Source of the DNA: Bacillota bacterium
GTDB taxonomy: Bacteria > Bacillota_I > Bacilli_A > Erysipelotrichales > Erysipelotrichaceae
Length of the DNA stretch: 13,488 nt
Assembly: GCA_023388535.1 (NCBI GenBank)
Contig: JAEWFZ010000005.1
Location: 1-13,488 of the forward strand
Reading direction: 5' to 3'
Shown: in pieces, positions 1-6,879 of the stretch
How the letters are laid out: the number at the start of each line of letters is the position of its first letter
Numbering within the stretch: position 1 is the stretch's first letter
Program-made: the position numbers and the translations under genes
The notes under the pieces: model-generated
Told to the model about the DNA's origin: nothing
Seen by the model: the letters and a program-made list of their open reading frames with translations, nothing else
Database searches by the model: none

Positions 1-60
1 CGTGTTTAAGAACGATTGAATTAACTGTTATTTTTATTGTTAACGCCGTTTTGTGCTTCT

Positions 61-96
61 GAAAATGAAATAAGTCTGCTAAATTAACAGACTTAT
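61..96 (-). terminator. Probable terminator of the comF operon
   Basis: A perfect 9-bp inverted repeat (ATAAGTCTG at 70-78, CAGACTTAT at 88-96) with a 9-nt loop lies just past the comFC stop. On the minus strand it is followed by a T-rich but interrupted tract (TTTCATTTTC). On the plus strand no T-run follows, so it fits termination of minus-strand transcription. The stem is AT-rich, so efficiency may be modest. Positions 1-60 beyond it show no gene I can support. Confidence 0.5.
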
Positions 97-122
97 CGGA
101 AAACGGAATTAACTATGAGAAT

Positions 123-800
123 TCACATTTTTTTAAGAATCATTGGATGAAAAGCGATACTAAACGCCGATAGACTATATTTTTCGCTACTAAATAAACG
201 CGACATCGCCCTTAAACTGGCTCCGGTTGTAATTACATCATCTAGGATGACCAGTTTTTCAAAACTTGGATTAATCGTTTTTACCAACTCAAAATTAACT
301 AAAGGACGCTGGGCTTTACTTTGACGCATTTGTTGTTGGTCGGAAGTCTTCACTACCCCATCAAACAGAGGAATGGTATTTTGAAATATTAATGGCAAAT
401 GATTGAACCCTCTGCGGGCGATCGCTTGAGGGTGTGAAGGCACTAAAATACCCAAATGCTGACGATATTTACGTAAAAACCAACGTCTATATGCACCTAG
501 AAACAAGGGATGAAGCGCGATATCTTTGGATTCCTTATAGCGAATCAGTAACTGCTGAATCAAGTCTTGATAGGGAAATAAAGATACGACCTCTAAATCA
601 GCAACTTTAAATTTCGATTTATTGGTTACCAACAAAGCACGACAATCAAAACATAAATCTTGAACTTCATCAAGCCATTCAAGCAGACAGGAAACTTTGT
701 TTAAATCTCGGAAACAAAGCAAGCAGCTTGGTTGTGCTGAAGGATGGTTTTGATGGTACTGGTGACGGTTTCTGATTTTTGAGAACAAAGAAAATAACAC
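123..800 (-). CDS. comFC: ComFC-like competence protein (phosphoribosyltransferase fold)
   Basis: ComFC is a cytosolic protein needed for natural transformation, thought to work with the ComFA helicase on incoming single-stranded DNA. In the 225-residue product, two CxxC pairs (C26/C29 and C50/C53) can form one zinc site near the N-terminus. LVPSHPQAIARRGFN at about 119-133 is the family's conserved central stretch, and VILDDVITTGASL at about 184-196 is the PRPP-binding loop of type I phosphoribosyltransferases. Length is close to the usual 220-240 residues. Bacillus ComFC carries a second CxxC pair-of-pairs that is missing here. The start is uncertain. A GTG at 800 overlaps comFA by about 100 nt with a GAAAGGGG stretch almost touching it; a TTG at 788 is possible. 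The start must lie upstream of C26 to keep the zinc motif, so a long overlap is unavoidable. comFB is absent between the two genes. Stop is TGA. Confidence 0.88.
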   Translation of the reverse strand: MLFSLFSKIRNRHQYHQNHPSAQPSCLLCFRDLNKVSCLLEWLDEVQDLCFDCRALLVTNKSKFKVADLEVVSLFPYQDLIQQLLIRYKESKDIALHPLFLGAYRRWFLRKYRQHLGILVPSHPQAIARRGFNHLPLIFQNTIPLFDGVVKTSDQQQMRQSKAQRPLVNFELVKTINPSFEKLVILDDVITTGASLRAMSRLFSSEKYSLSAFSIAFHPMILKKM

Positions 801-1816
801 ACCCCTTTCGGATTATTAAAACTACGACCAACTCGTCCACTGATTTGAATTAGAGCGGCTTCATCAAATAAAGGAGCGTCCGCTAAAAAAACAATGACCG
901 AGATAGCTTCAAAGGTGACACCCCGCTCGAGGATAGTGGTGGTTAGTAGGATGCGATCTAAACCCTGGGAAAAACGCTCAATTCTTAGTTCACCATCGCT
1001 ACTTTGTGAGGTTAGTACTGGTAATCTCAAACGTTTGGACAAGCGCTTTGCTAAAGCAATTGAGGGCAGAAAGACTAACCATTGCTCATCGCTCTGCTTT
1101 AAGAGCTTTAATAATAATAGATACAAAAGCCATTTTGGAAAAGTAAAAACTTTCGGAACCACTAAGGCGCGTTGATGAGGACGGCGATGGACAACGATAG
1201 TTTTATCGACTTGTCGTTTCAATGTTTCGTCTGGGGTTGCGGTTAGGTAAATAAAATTTCTCTTACAGGATACTCGCGCTAAACCTTCTAACAAAGCATC
1301 GTTGACATAAGGAAAGGCATCCGGCTCATCGATGATTAAAATATCGAAATAATTAGGAAACCGATACAATTGATGAGCGGTACACAACACTAAATCCCCC
1401 ACCAAATCTTGGGTATGACCTTGACAAACCGCGATTACTTTTAGCTGAGGAAAATGTTTTTGAAGTCGTCGTTGTAATTGCAATACGACTTGTCGTCGAG
1501 CGATCATCCAGCCAACTTTTAAGCCTTTTTCTAAAGCCGCTTGAACAAACTCGAGCATCATTTCCGTTTTTCCAGCCCCACATACCGCATGAATCAATAA
1601 ATTATGCGAAAAGCCATAACGTAGTAACCATTGGCTGACTTCTTGTTGAGCAGCGCTTAATTGAAACGGTAGTTCTAGCTGTGGATCAAGCTTTCCCAGA
1701 TCTAAACTAGGATCAACTAAGAGGCCATCTAAATGAATACAACGACGACAGATTATCTTTTCTTGATAACGAAAGAAATACTTGGCTTCCTGATTTAAGC
1801 AACGCGGACAAATCAT
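701..1816 (-). CDS. comFA: ComFA, DEAD-like helicase/translocase for DNA uptake
   Basis: ComFA is the ATP-driven motor that helps pull transforming single-stranded DNA through the ComEC channel. It has an N-terminal four-cysteine zinc finger (CPRC and CRRC at about residues 4-27). Walker A follows (CGAGKT, about 80-85), then a DEAD-like motif II written DEPDAFPY (about 164-171), TATP (motif III, about 193-196), ERGVTF (about 298-303) and QISGRVGR (motif VI, about 325-332). Most ComFA proteins I know have DEVD at motif II, so the Pro is a small deviation. Length (371) is somewhat shorter than the about 430-460 of typical members, mainly because the N-terminal region is short. I chose the ATG at 1816 over a TTG at 1819 because AGGAGG (1822-1827) lies 5 nt before the ATG but only 2 nt before the TTG. 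It is the first gene of a comFA-comFC unit. Confidence 0.93.
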   Translation of the reverse strand: MICPRCLNQEAKYFFRYQEKIICRRCIHLDGLLVDPSLDLGKLDPQLELPFQLSAAQQEVSQWLLRYGFSHNLLIHAVCGAGKTEMMLEFVQAALEKGLKVGWMIARRQVVLQLQRRLQKHFPQLKVIAVCQGHTQDLVGDLVLCTAHQLYRFPNYFDILIIDEPDAFPYVNDALLEGLARVSCKRNFIYLTATPDETLKRQVDKTIVVHRRPHQRALVVPKVFTFPKWLLYLLLLKLLKQSDEQWLVFLPSIALAKRLSKRLRLPVLTSQSSDGELRIERFSQGLDRILLTTTILERGVTFEAISVIVFLADAPLFDEAALIQISGRVGRSFNNPKGVCYFLCSQKSETVTSTIKTILQHNQAACFVSEI

Positions 1817-1834
1817 CAATACCTCCTATGTTAT

Positions 1835-1850
1835 AGATATTCCTATATCT
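1835..1850. promoter_or_regulatory. Palindrome upstream of comFA with a CIN-box-like core
   Basis: AGATAT-TCCT-ATATCT is a 6-4-6 inverted repeat between the divergent comFA and ABC genes. Read on the minus strand it contains TAGGAATA (1838-1845), one base from the TACGAATA box used by SigX/ComX-type competence sigma factors in streptococci. It lies 21 nt before the comFA ATG. No good sigma-A promoter for comFA is visible. This is a motif resemblance only; the palindrome might equally be an unrelated operator or chance in AT-rich DNA. Confidence 0.22.
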
Positions 1851-1877
1851 TAAGAACTCCCTGTTGTGTTATATTAT
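1850..1877 (+). promoter_or_regulatory. Candidate promoter for the ABC transporter operon
   Basis: A -10-like TATTAT (1872-1877) is preceded at 16 nt by TTAAGA (1850-1855), a weak -35. The start site would fall close before the AGTGAGGA ribosome binding site, giving a very short leader. The -10 is reasonable and the -35 poor. Confidence 0.35.
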
Positions 1878-1896
1878 CTCTAAGTGAGGAACAACT

Positions 1897-2769
1897 ATGG
1901 AAATCATCAAAACCCAGCAATTGACTAAGTATTATGGAAAACATCGCGGTATTGAGAATGTTGACTTAACCGTCAACGCTCAAGAAATATTTGGTTTTAT
2001 CGGACCCAATGGCGCGGGAAAATCTACCACCATTCGTACCTTGCTTGGCTTAATCAAAAAGACCAGCGGAGAAGCGAGTATTTTTGGTCTGGATATTGAA
2101 AAAGACCAGGTGGAGATTTTAAGAAATGTCGGCTATTTACCTTCCGAAGTTTATTACTACGAGCGCATGAAAGCGATTGATTTATTCAAGTACTCGAGTA
2201 GTTTTTACGACAAGCCAAGTGAACAGCGGATTCACTATTTAGCCAATTTATTAGATTTAGATGTTAATAAACGCATCGAAACCTTAAGCTATGGCAATCG
2301 TAAAAAAGTTGGCATCATCCAAGGCCTACTGCATCAGCCGAAACTGATTATCCTTGATGAACCAACCTCGGGTTTAGATCCATTGATTCAAAAATCCTTC
2401 TTCGAACTAATTAAACAAGAGAAAGAAAATGGTAATACGGTTTTATTCTCTTCTCATAATCTAGCTGAGGTTCAGCGTATTTGTGATCGAGTCGCCATCA
2501 TTAAAAACGGAACAATCATTGAAACCCAAGACTTAAGAGACAATCAACAAAAAACCTATAAGAAAATACGTATCGAAGCTAAAGAGTCCTTAGATATTAA
2601 CAAACTTTTAGATGTACGTAATTATCAGCTGGATAATGGTTTCCAATCCTTTCTCTATTCCGGAGACTTAAATGCTCTAGTGGAACAGCTTCACCGTCTT
2701 GATATTGTAAATTTAGAGATCGCTAATCCAAGCTTAGAAGAAATCTTTCTTCATTATTACGAGGATTGA
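1897..2769 (+). CDS. ABC transporter ATP-binding protein (ABC-2 exporter type)
   Basis: This is the cytoplasmic ATPase subunit that powers the two membrane proteins encoded next. All nucleotide-binding motifs are present: Walker A GPNGAGKS (about 36-43), signature LSYGNRK (about 130-136, a common variant of LSGGQ in this subfamily), Walker B LIILDEPTSGLD (about 150-161) and the switch histidine in SSH (about 187). Length (290) and the C-terminal extension past residue 215 match the BcrA/NatA-like group of drug, peptide or ion exporters. ATG is preceded by GTGAGGA at good spacing. Its stop lies 2 nt before the next start, so translation is probably coupled. The substrate cannot be read from the sequence: no peptide, sensor kinase or immunity gene sits beside it. 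Confidence 0.93.
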   Translation: MEIIKTQQLTKYYGKHRGIENVDLTVNAQEIFGFIGPNGAGKSTTIRTLLGLIKKTSGEASIFGLDIEKDQVEILRNVGYLPSEVYYYERMKAIDLFKYSSSFYDKPSEQRIHYLANLLDLDVNKRIETLSYGNRKKVGIIQGLLHQPKLIILDEPTSGLDPLIQKSFFELIKQEKENGNTVLFSSHNLAEVQRICDRVAIIKNGTIIETQDLRDNQQKTYKKIRIEAKESLDINKLLDVRNYQLDNGFQSFLYSGDLNALVEQLHRLDIVNLEIANPSLEEIFLHYYED

Positions 2770-2771
2770 GT

Positions 2772-3560
2772 ATGAATGTCATTAAATTCGAACTTGGTCG
2801 AACAAAGTTTCAATTTCTCTTTTGGTCCTTGATAATAGTAGCTGTTATGGCGATGTTTACCTTGACTGTATTTCCTTTTTATCAGTCGGCTGCGGATGAC
2901 TTGTCGATGCTCATCGATCAATTCCCTCCGATTCTGAGCACCACCTTTGGGATTAATAAAGAAATATTCAGCTTTGTTGGATTTTATCAATTCATTAGTT
3001 TATATATTAATATCTTAGCCATAGCTATGGCGGTAAACCTTACCTTAAACATCGTCTTTAGTGAGAAAGCTAATCGAGCCTATGAGTTTATCTTGGTTCG
3101 ACCCATCACTAAGAAACAACTCTTTATCTACAAATTCAGCGCTTTGCTAATTTGGTTAGTTTTATTCAATCTTTTATATCTAGGCGCCTACCTATTAATG
3201 CTTCCCAACGGCGAAGAGCTTACTTGGTCTCATTTATGGATTGCGGTATCTGGGTTTTTCTTGCAGTTTTTTATCGCTAGTATTGCTTTAATTTATGGTG
3301 TATCGGTACGGAGAATACGTTCCATTCCTATGATTTCAGCGATGATTTCAATTTTTTTCTTCATGCTTAATACGGTAGTAAGAATAATCGACTACGATAA
3401 GCTCTCGCTCTTATCGCCATTATCCAGTTTTGAAGCTTTAGAAATTGTAAAACAGGGATTTTATCGTTTACCTAATTTTATGATTCATTTAAGTTTAGCC
3501 TTAGTTCTTATCGGTTATGGTTTTTACCGATACCAATTGATGGAAGTGAGTGAAAGCTAA
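2772..3560 (+). CDS. ABC-2 type permease, first subunit
   Basis: Integral membrane subunit of the exporter, 262 residues, with about six hydrophobic segments (roughly 14-34, 70-92, 113-137, 150-172, 180-202 and 235-254). A cytoplasmic loop after the second segment carries E-x6-YEF-x4-RPI (about 96-112), a pattern common in ABC-2 permeases and likely to touch the ATPase. The ATG at 2772 is preferred over an in-frame TTG at 2766 because GAGG at 2761-2764 is correctly spaced for it. The gene follows the ATPase gene directly and its stop overlaps the next start (TAATG). It is clearly paralogous to the following gene: both share L-x-DQFP, an FG, G-(F/Y)-Y and the YEF-x4-(R/K)PI block in the same order. 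Confidence 0.88.
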   Translation: MNVIKFELGRTKFQFLFWSLIIVAVMAMFTLTVFPFYQSAADDLSMLIDQFPPILSTTFGINKEIFSFVGFYQFISLYINILAIAMAVNLTLNIVFSEKANRAYEFILVRPITKKQLFIYKFSALLIWLVLFNLLYLGAYLLMLPNGEELTWSHLWIAVSGFFLQFFIASIALIYGVSVRRIRSIPMISAMISIFFFMLNTVVRIIDYDKLSLLSPLSSFEALEIVKQGFYRLPNFMIHLSLALVLIGYGFYRYQLMEVSES

Positions 3561-4351
3561 TGAGTACCTTTGTTCAAGAACTTAAAACTGAATTAAAACC
3601 CTTTCTATGGTGGATGTTTAGTTTATTATTGATTGTCTACTTCGGACTTATCAAATATGAAAATTTGTTAATTCCTGGTTTTGATATAAACAAATTAATG
3701 GATCAATTCCCAAAGATAATACTTGCTGTTTTTGGCATGTTAAATATTGATGTTATGTCGCTGGATGGCTATTACTCGGTTATTGGCTATTTAAATCTAT
3801 TGTTTATGAGCATCTACGGACTTCGCTTAGGCCATGCTTTAATCAGTCGGGAAATTAGCGACCAAACTTATGAATTCTTATTTAGCAAACCTATTTCACG
3901 AAGTAATGTTCTGATTCGTAAGTTTTTGGCGCATTGCTTCTATCTAGTTTTAGCTGTGGTGCTGTTGTCGGCCGTCTCAATGCTATCCGTTCTAGCCCTA
4001 GGTCTAAAAATGGAAATTACGACGTTGATTTGGACTTATGGTTTAATCATCTTGTTGGTTAGCCTATTGTTTTACTGGTTATCGGCTTTCCTAACATCAC
4101 TTTTAAACAATATAAACTTGTCGGTAATCCTTTCGACCAGTCTTTACTTTTTATTTTTTATCCTTTCGGTATTATACGATATGTTGGAAAATGCTGATGT
4201 TCTTCGCTTTTTAACCCCCTTTAAGTTTTTTATGGCTAATGAGATTATCAATCAAGATATCCCTTCGGTCTTTCTGATTTACTCTATGTTTTTAATTTTG
4301 ATGTTGACTTACTTGACCTTTATTAGCTTTAAGAAAAAAGATTTGCTTTAA
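3560..4351 (+). CDS. ABC-2 type permease, second subunit
   Basis: Second membrane subunit, 263 residues, with about six hydrophobic stretches (roughly 14-30, 70-92, 115-140, 155-178, 184-205 and 236-257). It shares LMDQFP (about 46-51), FG, DGYY and a TYEFLFSKPISR block (about 108-119) with the preceding permease, which indicates an old tandem duplication and probably a heterodimeric pore. The start ATG overlaps the upstream TAA by one base, so the two are translationally coupled. It is the last gene of the operon, followed after about 20 nt by a strong terminator. Confidence 0.88.
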   Translation: MSTFVQELKTELKPFLWWMFSLLLIVYFGLIKYENLLIPGFDINKLMDQFPKIILAVFGMLNIDVMSLDGYYSVIGYLNLLFMSIYGLRLGHALISREISDQTYEFLFSKPISRSNVLIRKFLAHCFYLVLAVVLLSAVSMLSVLALGLKMEITTLIWTYGLIILLVSLLFYWLSAFLTSLLNNINLSVILSTSLYFLFFILSVLYDMLENADVLRFLTPFKFFMANEIINQDIPSVFLIYSMFLILMLTYLTFISFKKKDLL

Positions 4352-4373
4352 TAATCAAGATCTCAACAAACTA

Positions 4374-4405
4374 AAAGCAGATTACACAATTGTAGTCTGC
4401 TTTTT
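4374..4405. terminator. Bidirectional intrinsic terminator between convergent genes
   Basis: AAAGCAGATTAC (4374-4385) pairs with GTAGTCTGCTTT (4392-4403) around a 6-nt loop, with a single T-G wobble. TTTTT follows on the plus strand and TTTT on the minus strand. It ends the ABC operon on the plus strand and the HAD gene (stop at 4412) on the minus strand. Confidence 0.9.
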
Positions 4406-4411
4406 CTCTAG

Positions 4412-4999
4412 TTATTGGTAATATTTATCTTCGACTAAATCTTTGATTGGCCAAGGTTTTATCTTATCGCCTTCGACTAAATACGCTTCCATGGCGATTT
4501 TAGCCAGCGGCGAATCGGATAGATGATCGGAGTAGAATTTTTCAATATAGCCATCGGGATACGCTTCATAGAATCGACGTACCTTCTCTGAGCCCCAATT
4601 ATTGATTCCATCATAGCTCAAAGTTTCGAGATTTAACGGTGAGGCTAACCAATTTACCTCTAAGCGCTGACAGATTTCTTTGATCAAAAATTCCGGCGAG
4701 GCCGAAGCTATTAAATCATCTTTCCGTTTTTGGTTGAGATACCAAGGTTGGATTAAATGCATGTTTTCATCCCAGAAGATTTTGGCTTCTTGTTCAATAT
4801 CATCCACATACTTTAAATACTGATAGAGGCTCGTTTTTAAAGTCGCGCGGCTAATTTTATTTCTTTTTTGTTGAATATAATGGCTAGCTAAATTGGGGAG
4901 TATCGTTATTATTTTGGGATACTTTTTTAAGCAGTGTTTAAAAAACTCTACCGCAGAATCCTTGCTGCAAATAGTTTTATCGAAATCATATACATTCAT
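4412..4999 (-). CDS. HAD-superfamily phosphatase (SerB-like, HAD-IB type)
   Basis: Probable cytosolic phosphomonoesterase of the haloacid dehalogenase superfamily. The four HAD motifs can be followed: DFDKT with nucleophile D5 and acid D7; motif II serine in SASPEF (about 99-104); motif III lysine in GSEK (K139); and motif IV YSDHLSDSPL (about 156-165) with the Mg-binding acidic residues. The helical insert between motifs I and II (about 20-95) is the C1-type cap seen in phosphoserine-phosphatase-like enzymes. The substrate is unknown. ATG has GGAGG 6 nt upstream. It lies 68 nt after the lyase gene on the same strand with no convincing terminator between, so it may be co-transcribed with it under T-box control, although a candidate promoter also exists. 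Confidence 0.85.
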   Translation of the reverse strand: MNVYDFDKTICSKDSAVEFFKHCLKKYPKIITILPNLASHYIQQKRNKISRATLKTSLYQYLKYVDDIEQEAKIFWDENMHLIQPWYLNQKRKDDLIASASPEFLIKEICQRLEVNWLASPLNLETLSYDGINNWGSEKVRRFYEAYPDGYIEKFYSDHLSDSPLAKIAMEAYLVEGDKIKPWPIKDLVEDKYYQ

Positions 5000-5021
5000 A
5001 GGTTTCCTCCAACTAATTGTT

Positions 5022-5030
5022 ATTGTATCA
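5022..5030 (-). promoter_or_regulatory. Candidate extended -10 promoter for the HAD gene
   Basis: On the minus strand TGATACAAT (TGn plus TACAAT) lies about 23 nt before the HAD start. No matching -35 was found. It would give a very short leader. Weak support. Confidence 0.3.
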
Positions 5031-5067
5031 AACTTAGTTGAATTCAGCTATTTTCTGCTTTAGTTTG

Positions 5068-6510
5068 TTATAAACTCTGATCAAAATCTTCTTTAAACTG
5101 CTTGGCCAAGGCTTCGTCCCAGTTTGAGTTGGGTTTTAAGCGACCGCTGAAAAATCTCAACAATTCCGGTTCTTCTACAAACGTTAAACCACCGATTAGT
5201 TGGCGATGATGATACAACCAAATAATACGGTCAATCGCATATTCGATTTGAGATAAAGTAAAGACACGACGCGGTAAAGCGAGTCGAATCAATTCCATAT
5301 CAGCTGGGTTTTCCGTTCCATCGGGATTACGTTGAGTAGACATGGTGCCTCGTTCCATGGAACGAATCCCACCCGCAATATACAGTGCCGCCGCCAGAGC
5401 TCCAGAAGGATACTCTAAAGCATCCAGATGAGGCAAAAAGGATCTAGCATCGATATGACAGCCTAGACCACCAGCTGGCGTAACTACTGGAATCCCAGCT
5501 TCTTGAAGTCGATCGTTCATATACTTAATGAAGATAGGACCTTGTTCAATCATATCCATCTCCATCGCTTCTTCTAAACCAATCGCAATCGCTTCGAGTT
5601 CGCGAACACTCATACCGCCATAGGTAAGAAAACCTTCGAATAAGGTGACCAGTGGTTTAAGGGCTTCATAATCGTTCTTATCCCGCAAACTAATCCCGCC
5701 ACCTCTGGCTGAACCCAGTTTACGCGCTGAGAAGTAAATAATATCAAAACAATCGGCAAGCTGATGAGTAATCTCTAGGATACTTTTATCTTTACAAGCG
5801 GCTTCTCTGGTTTTTATAAAATATAAATTATCAGTTAATAAGGAAGCATCCAGGACTAACTTAACTTTATGAACTTTACATAGAGTCGAAACCGCTTGGG
5901 CGTTTTCTAAGGAGAATGGTTGTCCTCCAATTAAATTAGTCCCTGCTTCCAGCCGAACGAAAGCAATCTTTTGATTGCTCTCAAGGAGATGCTTCAATTT
6001 ATCTAGATCCATATTTCCCTTGAAGGGATGGTTGGATTGAAGTACTAGACCTTCGTCGATAATCGCTTCTACGACCTTACCACCACGTCGCAGGATATGG
6101 GCGGATGTCGTAGTAAAGTGATAGTTGGTTATTACCGTATCACCTGCTTTTACAAAATGCTCACAGAGGATGTTTTCACAGGCACGGCCTTGATGAGCCG
6201 GGAGCACATAATCCATTAGAAAGATATCTTGAACCGCCTTCTCAAAACGATCAAAACTTTGAGAACCGGCATAACTATCATCGGCCAAACTCATCGCCGC
6301 TACTTGACGATCGCTCATCGCGTTGACACCGCTGTCAGTTAACATATCTAAGAAAACATCTTTATTCTTTAGCAAGAAGGTATTAAAGCCAGCGGCTTTC
6401 ATTCTCTCTAAACGTTCTTCGACAGGAAGTAAAGTGAGTTCGGAAATGACCCGTACTTTATGACGTTCAATCGGTAAGTTTGATTGTTGATAAAATTTAA
6501 TTTCTCTCAT
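5068..6510 (-). CDS. Tyrosine phenol-lyase/tryptophanase-family PLP enzyme
   Basis: A PLP-dependent beta-eliminating lyase of the TPL/tryptophanase family; known members cleave tyrosine or tryptophan to phenol or indole plus pyruvate and ammonia, reversibly. Homology covers nearly the whole 480 residues. Recalled against Citrobacter TPL, these features are kept: Y80 in DDSYAGS (TPL Y71), R109 in HQGRACEN (R100), F132-T133 in HFTTT (F123/T124), N192 in TNLIGGQP (N185), D221 (D214, PLP ring nitrogen), K264 in SARK (K257, Schiff base), R387 in SMERG (R381, the residue separating TPL from tryptophanase, which has Ile) and the ALPRR carboxylate-binding arginine. Usual residues replaced: R217 by L224, H343 by L349, N262 by R269. 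It is therefore nearer TPL than tryptophanase, but the activity is not certain. AGGAG lies 7 nt before the ATG. It is preceded by a T-box. Confidence 0.85.
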   Translation of the reverse strand: MREIKFYQQSNLPIERHKVRVISELTLLPVEERLERMKAAGFNTFLLKNKDVFLDMLTDSGVNAMSDRQVAAMSLADDSYAGSQSFDRFEKAVQDIFLMDYVLPAHQGRACENILCEHFVKAGDTVITNYHFTTTSAHILRRGGKVVEAIIDEGLVLQSNHPFKGNMDLDKLKHLLESNQKIAFVRLEAGTNLIGGQPFSLENAQAVSTLCKVHKVKLVLDASLLTDNLYFIKTREAACKDKSILEITHQLADCFDIIYFSARKLGSARGGGISLRDKNDYEALKPLVTLFEGFLTYGGMSVRELEAIAIGLEEAMEMDMIEQGPIFIKYMNDRLQEAGIPVVTPAGGLGCHIDARSFLPHLDALEYPSGALAAALYIAGGIRSMERGTMSTQRNPDGTENPADMELIRLALPRRVFTLSQIEYAIDRIIWLYHHRQLIGGLTFVEEPELLRFFSGRLKPNSNWDEALAKQFKEDFDQSL

Positions 6511-6530
6511 GATTTAGCTCCTTTAAACAC

Positions 6531-6552
6531 AAAAAAACGTCCCCTAAGGACG
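6531..6552 (-). terminator. T-box regulated intrinsic terminator
   Basis: CGTCC (6548-6552) pairs with GGACG (6538-6542) and is followed by seven T (6531-6537) on the minus strand. Its 5' arm overlaps the CCTTA that the T-box sequence needs for antitermination, so the two folds exclude one another. Confidence 0.9.
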
Positions 6553-6762
6553 ATTAAATTTCGTGGTACCACCTTAATTACTTCTCATAGACATCCAACA
6601 ATGTCTTGTGTTGATAACGGATCACCACCCCGTTTTCCCCTACTTGGATTTCAGAGAAACAGCTCACAAGAAGTACTTCAACTAGTTGGCGTAATGTCTC
6701 GCAGCTACCGACATCTCTCTGGGACGTTTCGCTAGTTCTACTTTTTCTCGGTCATGGCTTGT
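6531..6762 (-). promoter_or_regulatory. T-box riboswitch, specifier read as UAC (tyrosine)
   Basis: Complete tRNA-sensing leader of the lyase gene. On the minus strand, in order: AGTA motif (6739-6742), AGAGAG (6715-6720) beside a GGTAGCTGCGA distal loop closed by ATGTC/GACAT, and the specifier side CTAGTT-GAA-G-TAC (TAC at 6673-6675). Next come a stem II-like AACGG/CCGTT element with a possible pseudoknot, stem III AGACAT/ATGTCT (6589-6606), the T-box AAGGTGGTACCACG (6562-6575) and a terminator. The bases TAAGG just before TGG pair with CCTTA in the terminator stem to form the antiterminator. The variable base of TGGN is T, which pairs with discriminator A. That suits tRNA-Tyr and not bacterial tRNA-Trp (discriminator G). 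Specifier placement follows the GAA-N-XXX spacing of glyQS-type leaders. Uncharged tRNA should switch expression on. Confidence 0.93.
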
Positions 6763-6768
6763 ATATCT

Positions 6769-6796
6769 AGTATATCATTGGTTTCAGAAAAAGCAA
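6769..6796 (-). promoter_or_regulatory. Probable promoter of the T-box/lyase transcript
   Basis: On the minus strand TATACT (6769-6774) is a good -10, with TTGCTT (6791-6796) 16 nt upstream as a moderate -35. The predicted start near 6762 is just 5' of T-box stem I, as expected. Confidence 0.6.
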
Positions 6797-6812
6797 TAGA
6801 TGTTTTCTGAAA
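6782..6812. repeat. 10-bp inverted repeat overlapping the T-box promoter -35
   Basis: TTTCAGAAAA (6782-6791) and TTTTCTGAAA (6803-6812) are exact reverse complements separated by 11 nt. No T-run follows on either strand, so it is not a typical terminator. Because it covers the -35 hexamer it could be a repressor operator. Function is inferred from position only. Confidence 0.45.
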
Positions 6813-6879
6813 ACTTCTTACATTGGCAATCAAGAGCTTAAATCCGGACCAACTCTTAATCGATGCTTTGTCTGTTTAA

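Noticed and set aside
894..1175. Open frame on the plus strand opposite comFA.
   Set aside because: It lies wholly antisense to conserved helicase motifs, has no ribosome binding site and encodes a low-complexity basic product; a shadow frame.
5053..5067. AGTTT-GTTAT-AAACT hairpin after the lyase stop as a terminator.
   Set aside because: Only five nearly all-AT pairs and no T-run on the minus strand.
6484..6735. Plus-strand open frame across the T-box leader.
   Set aside because: The region is explained by the T-box structure on the other strand; the frame has no ribosome binding site.
6531..6762. A tryptophan-specific T-box, expected if the gene were a tryptophanase.
   Set aside because: No TGG is found in the specifier position, and the T-box bulge base is T (pairs with discriminator A) whereas bacterial tRNA-Trp has discriminator G.
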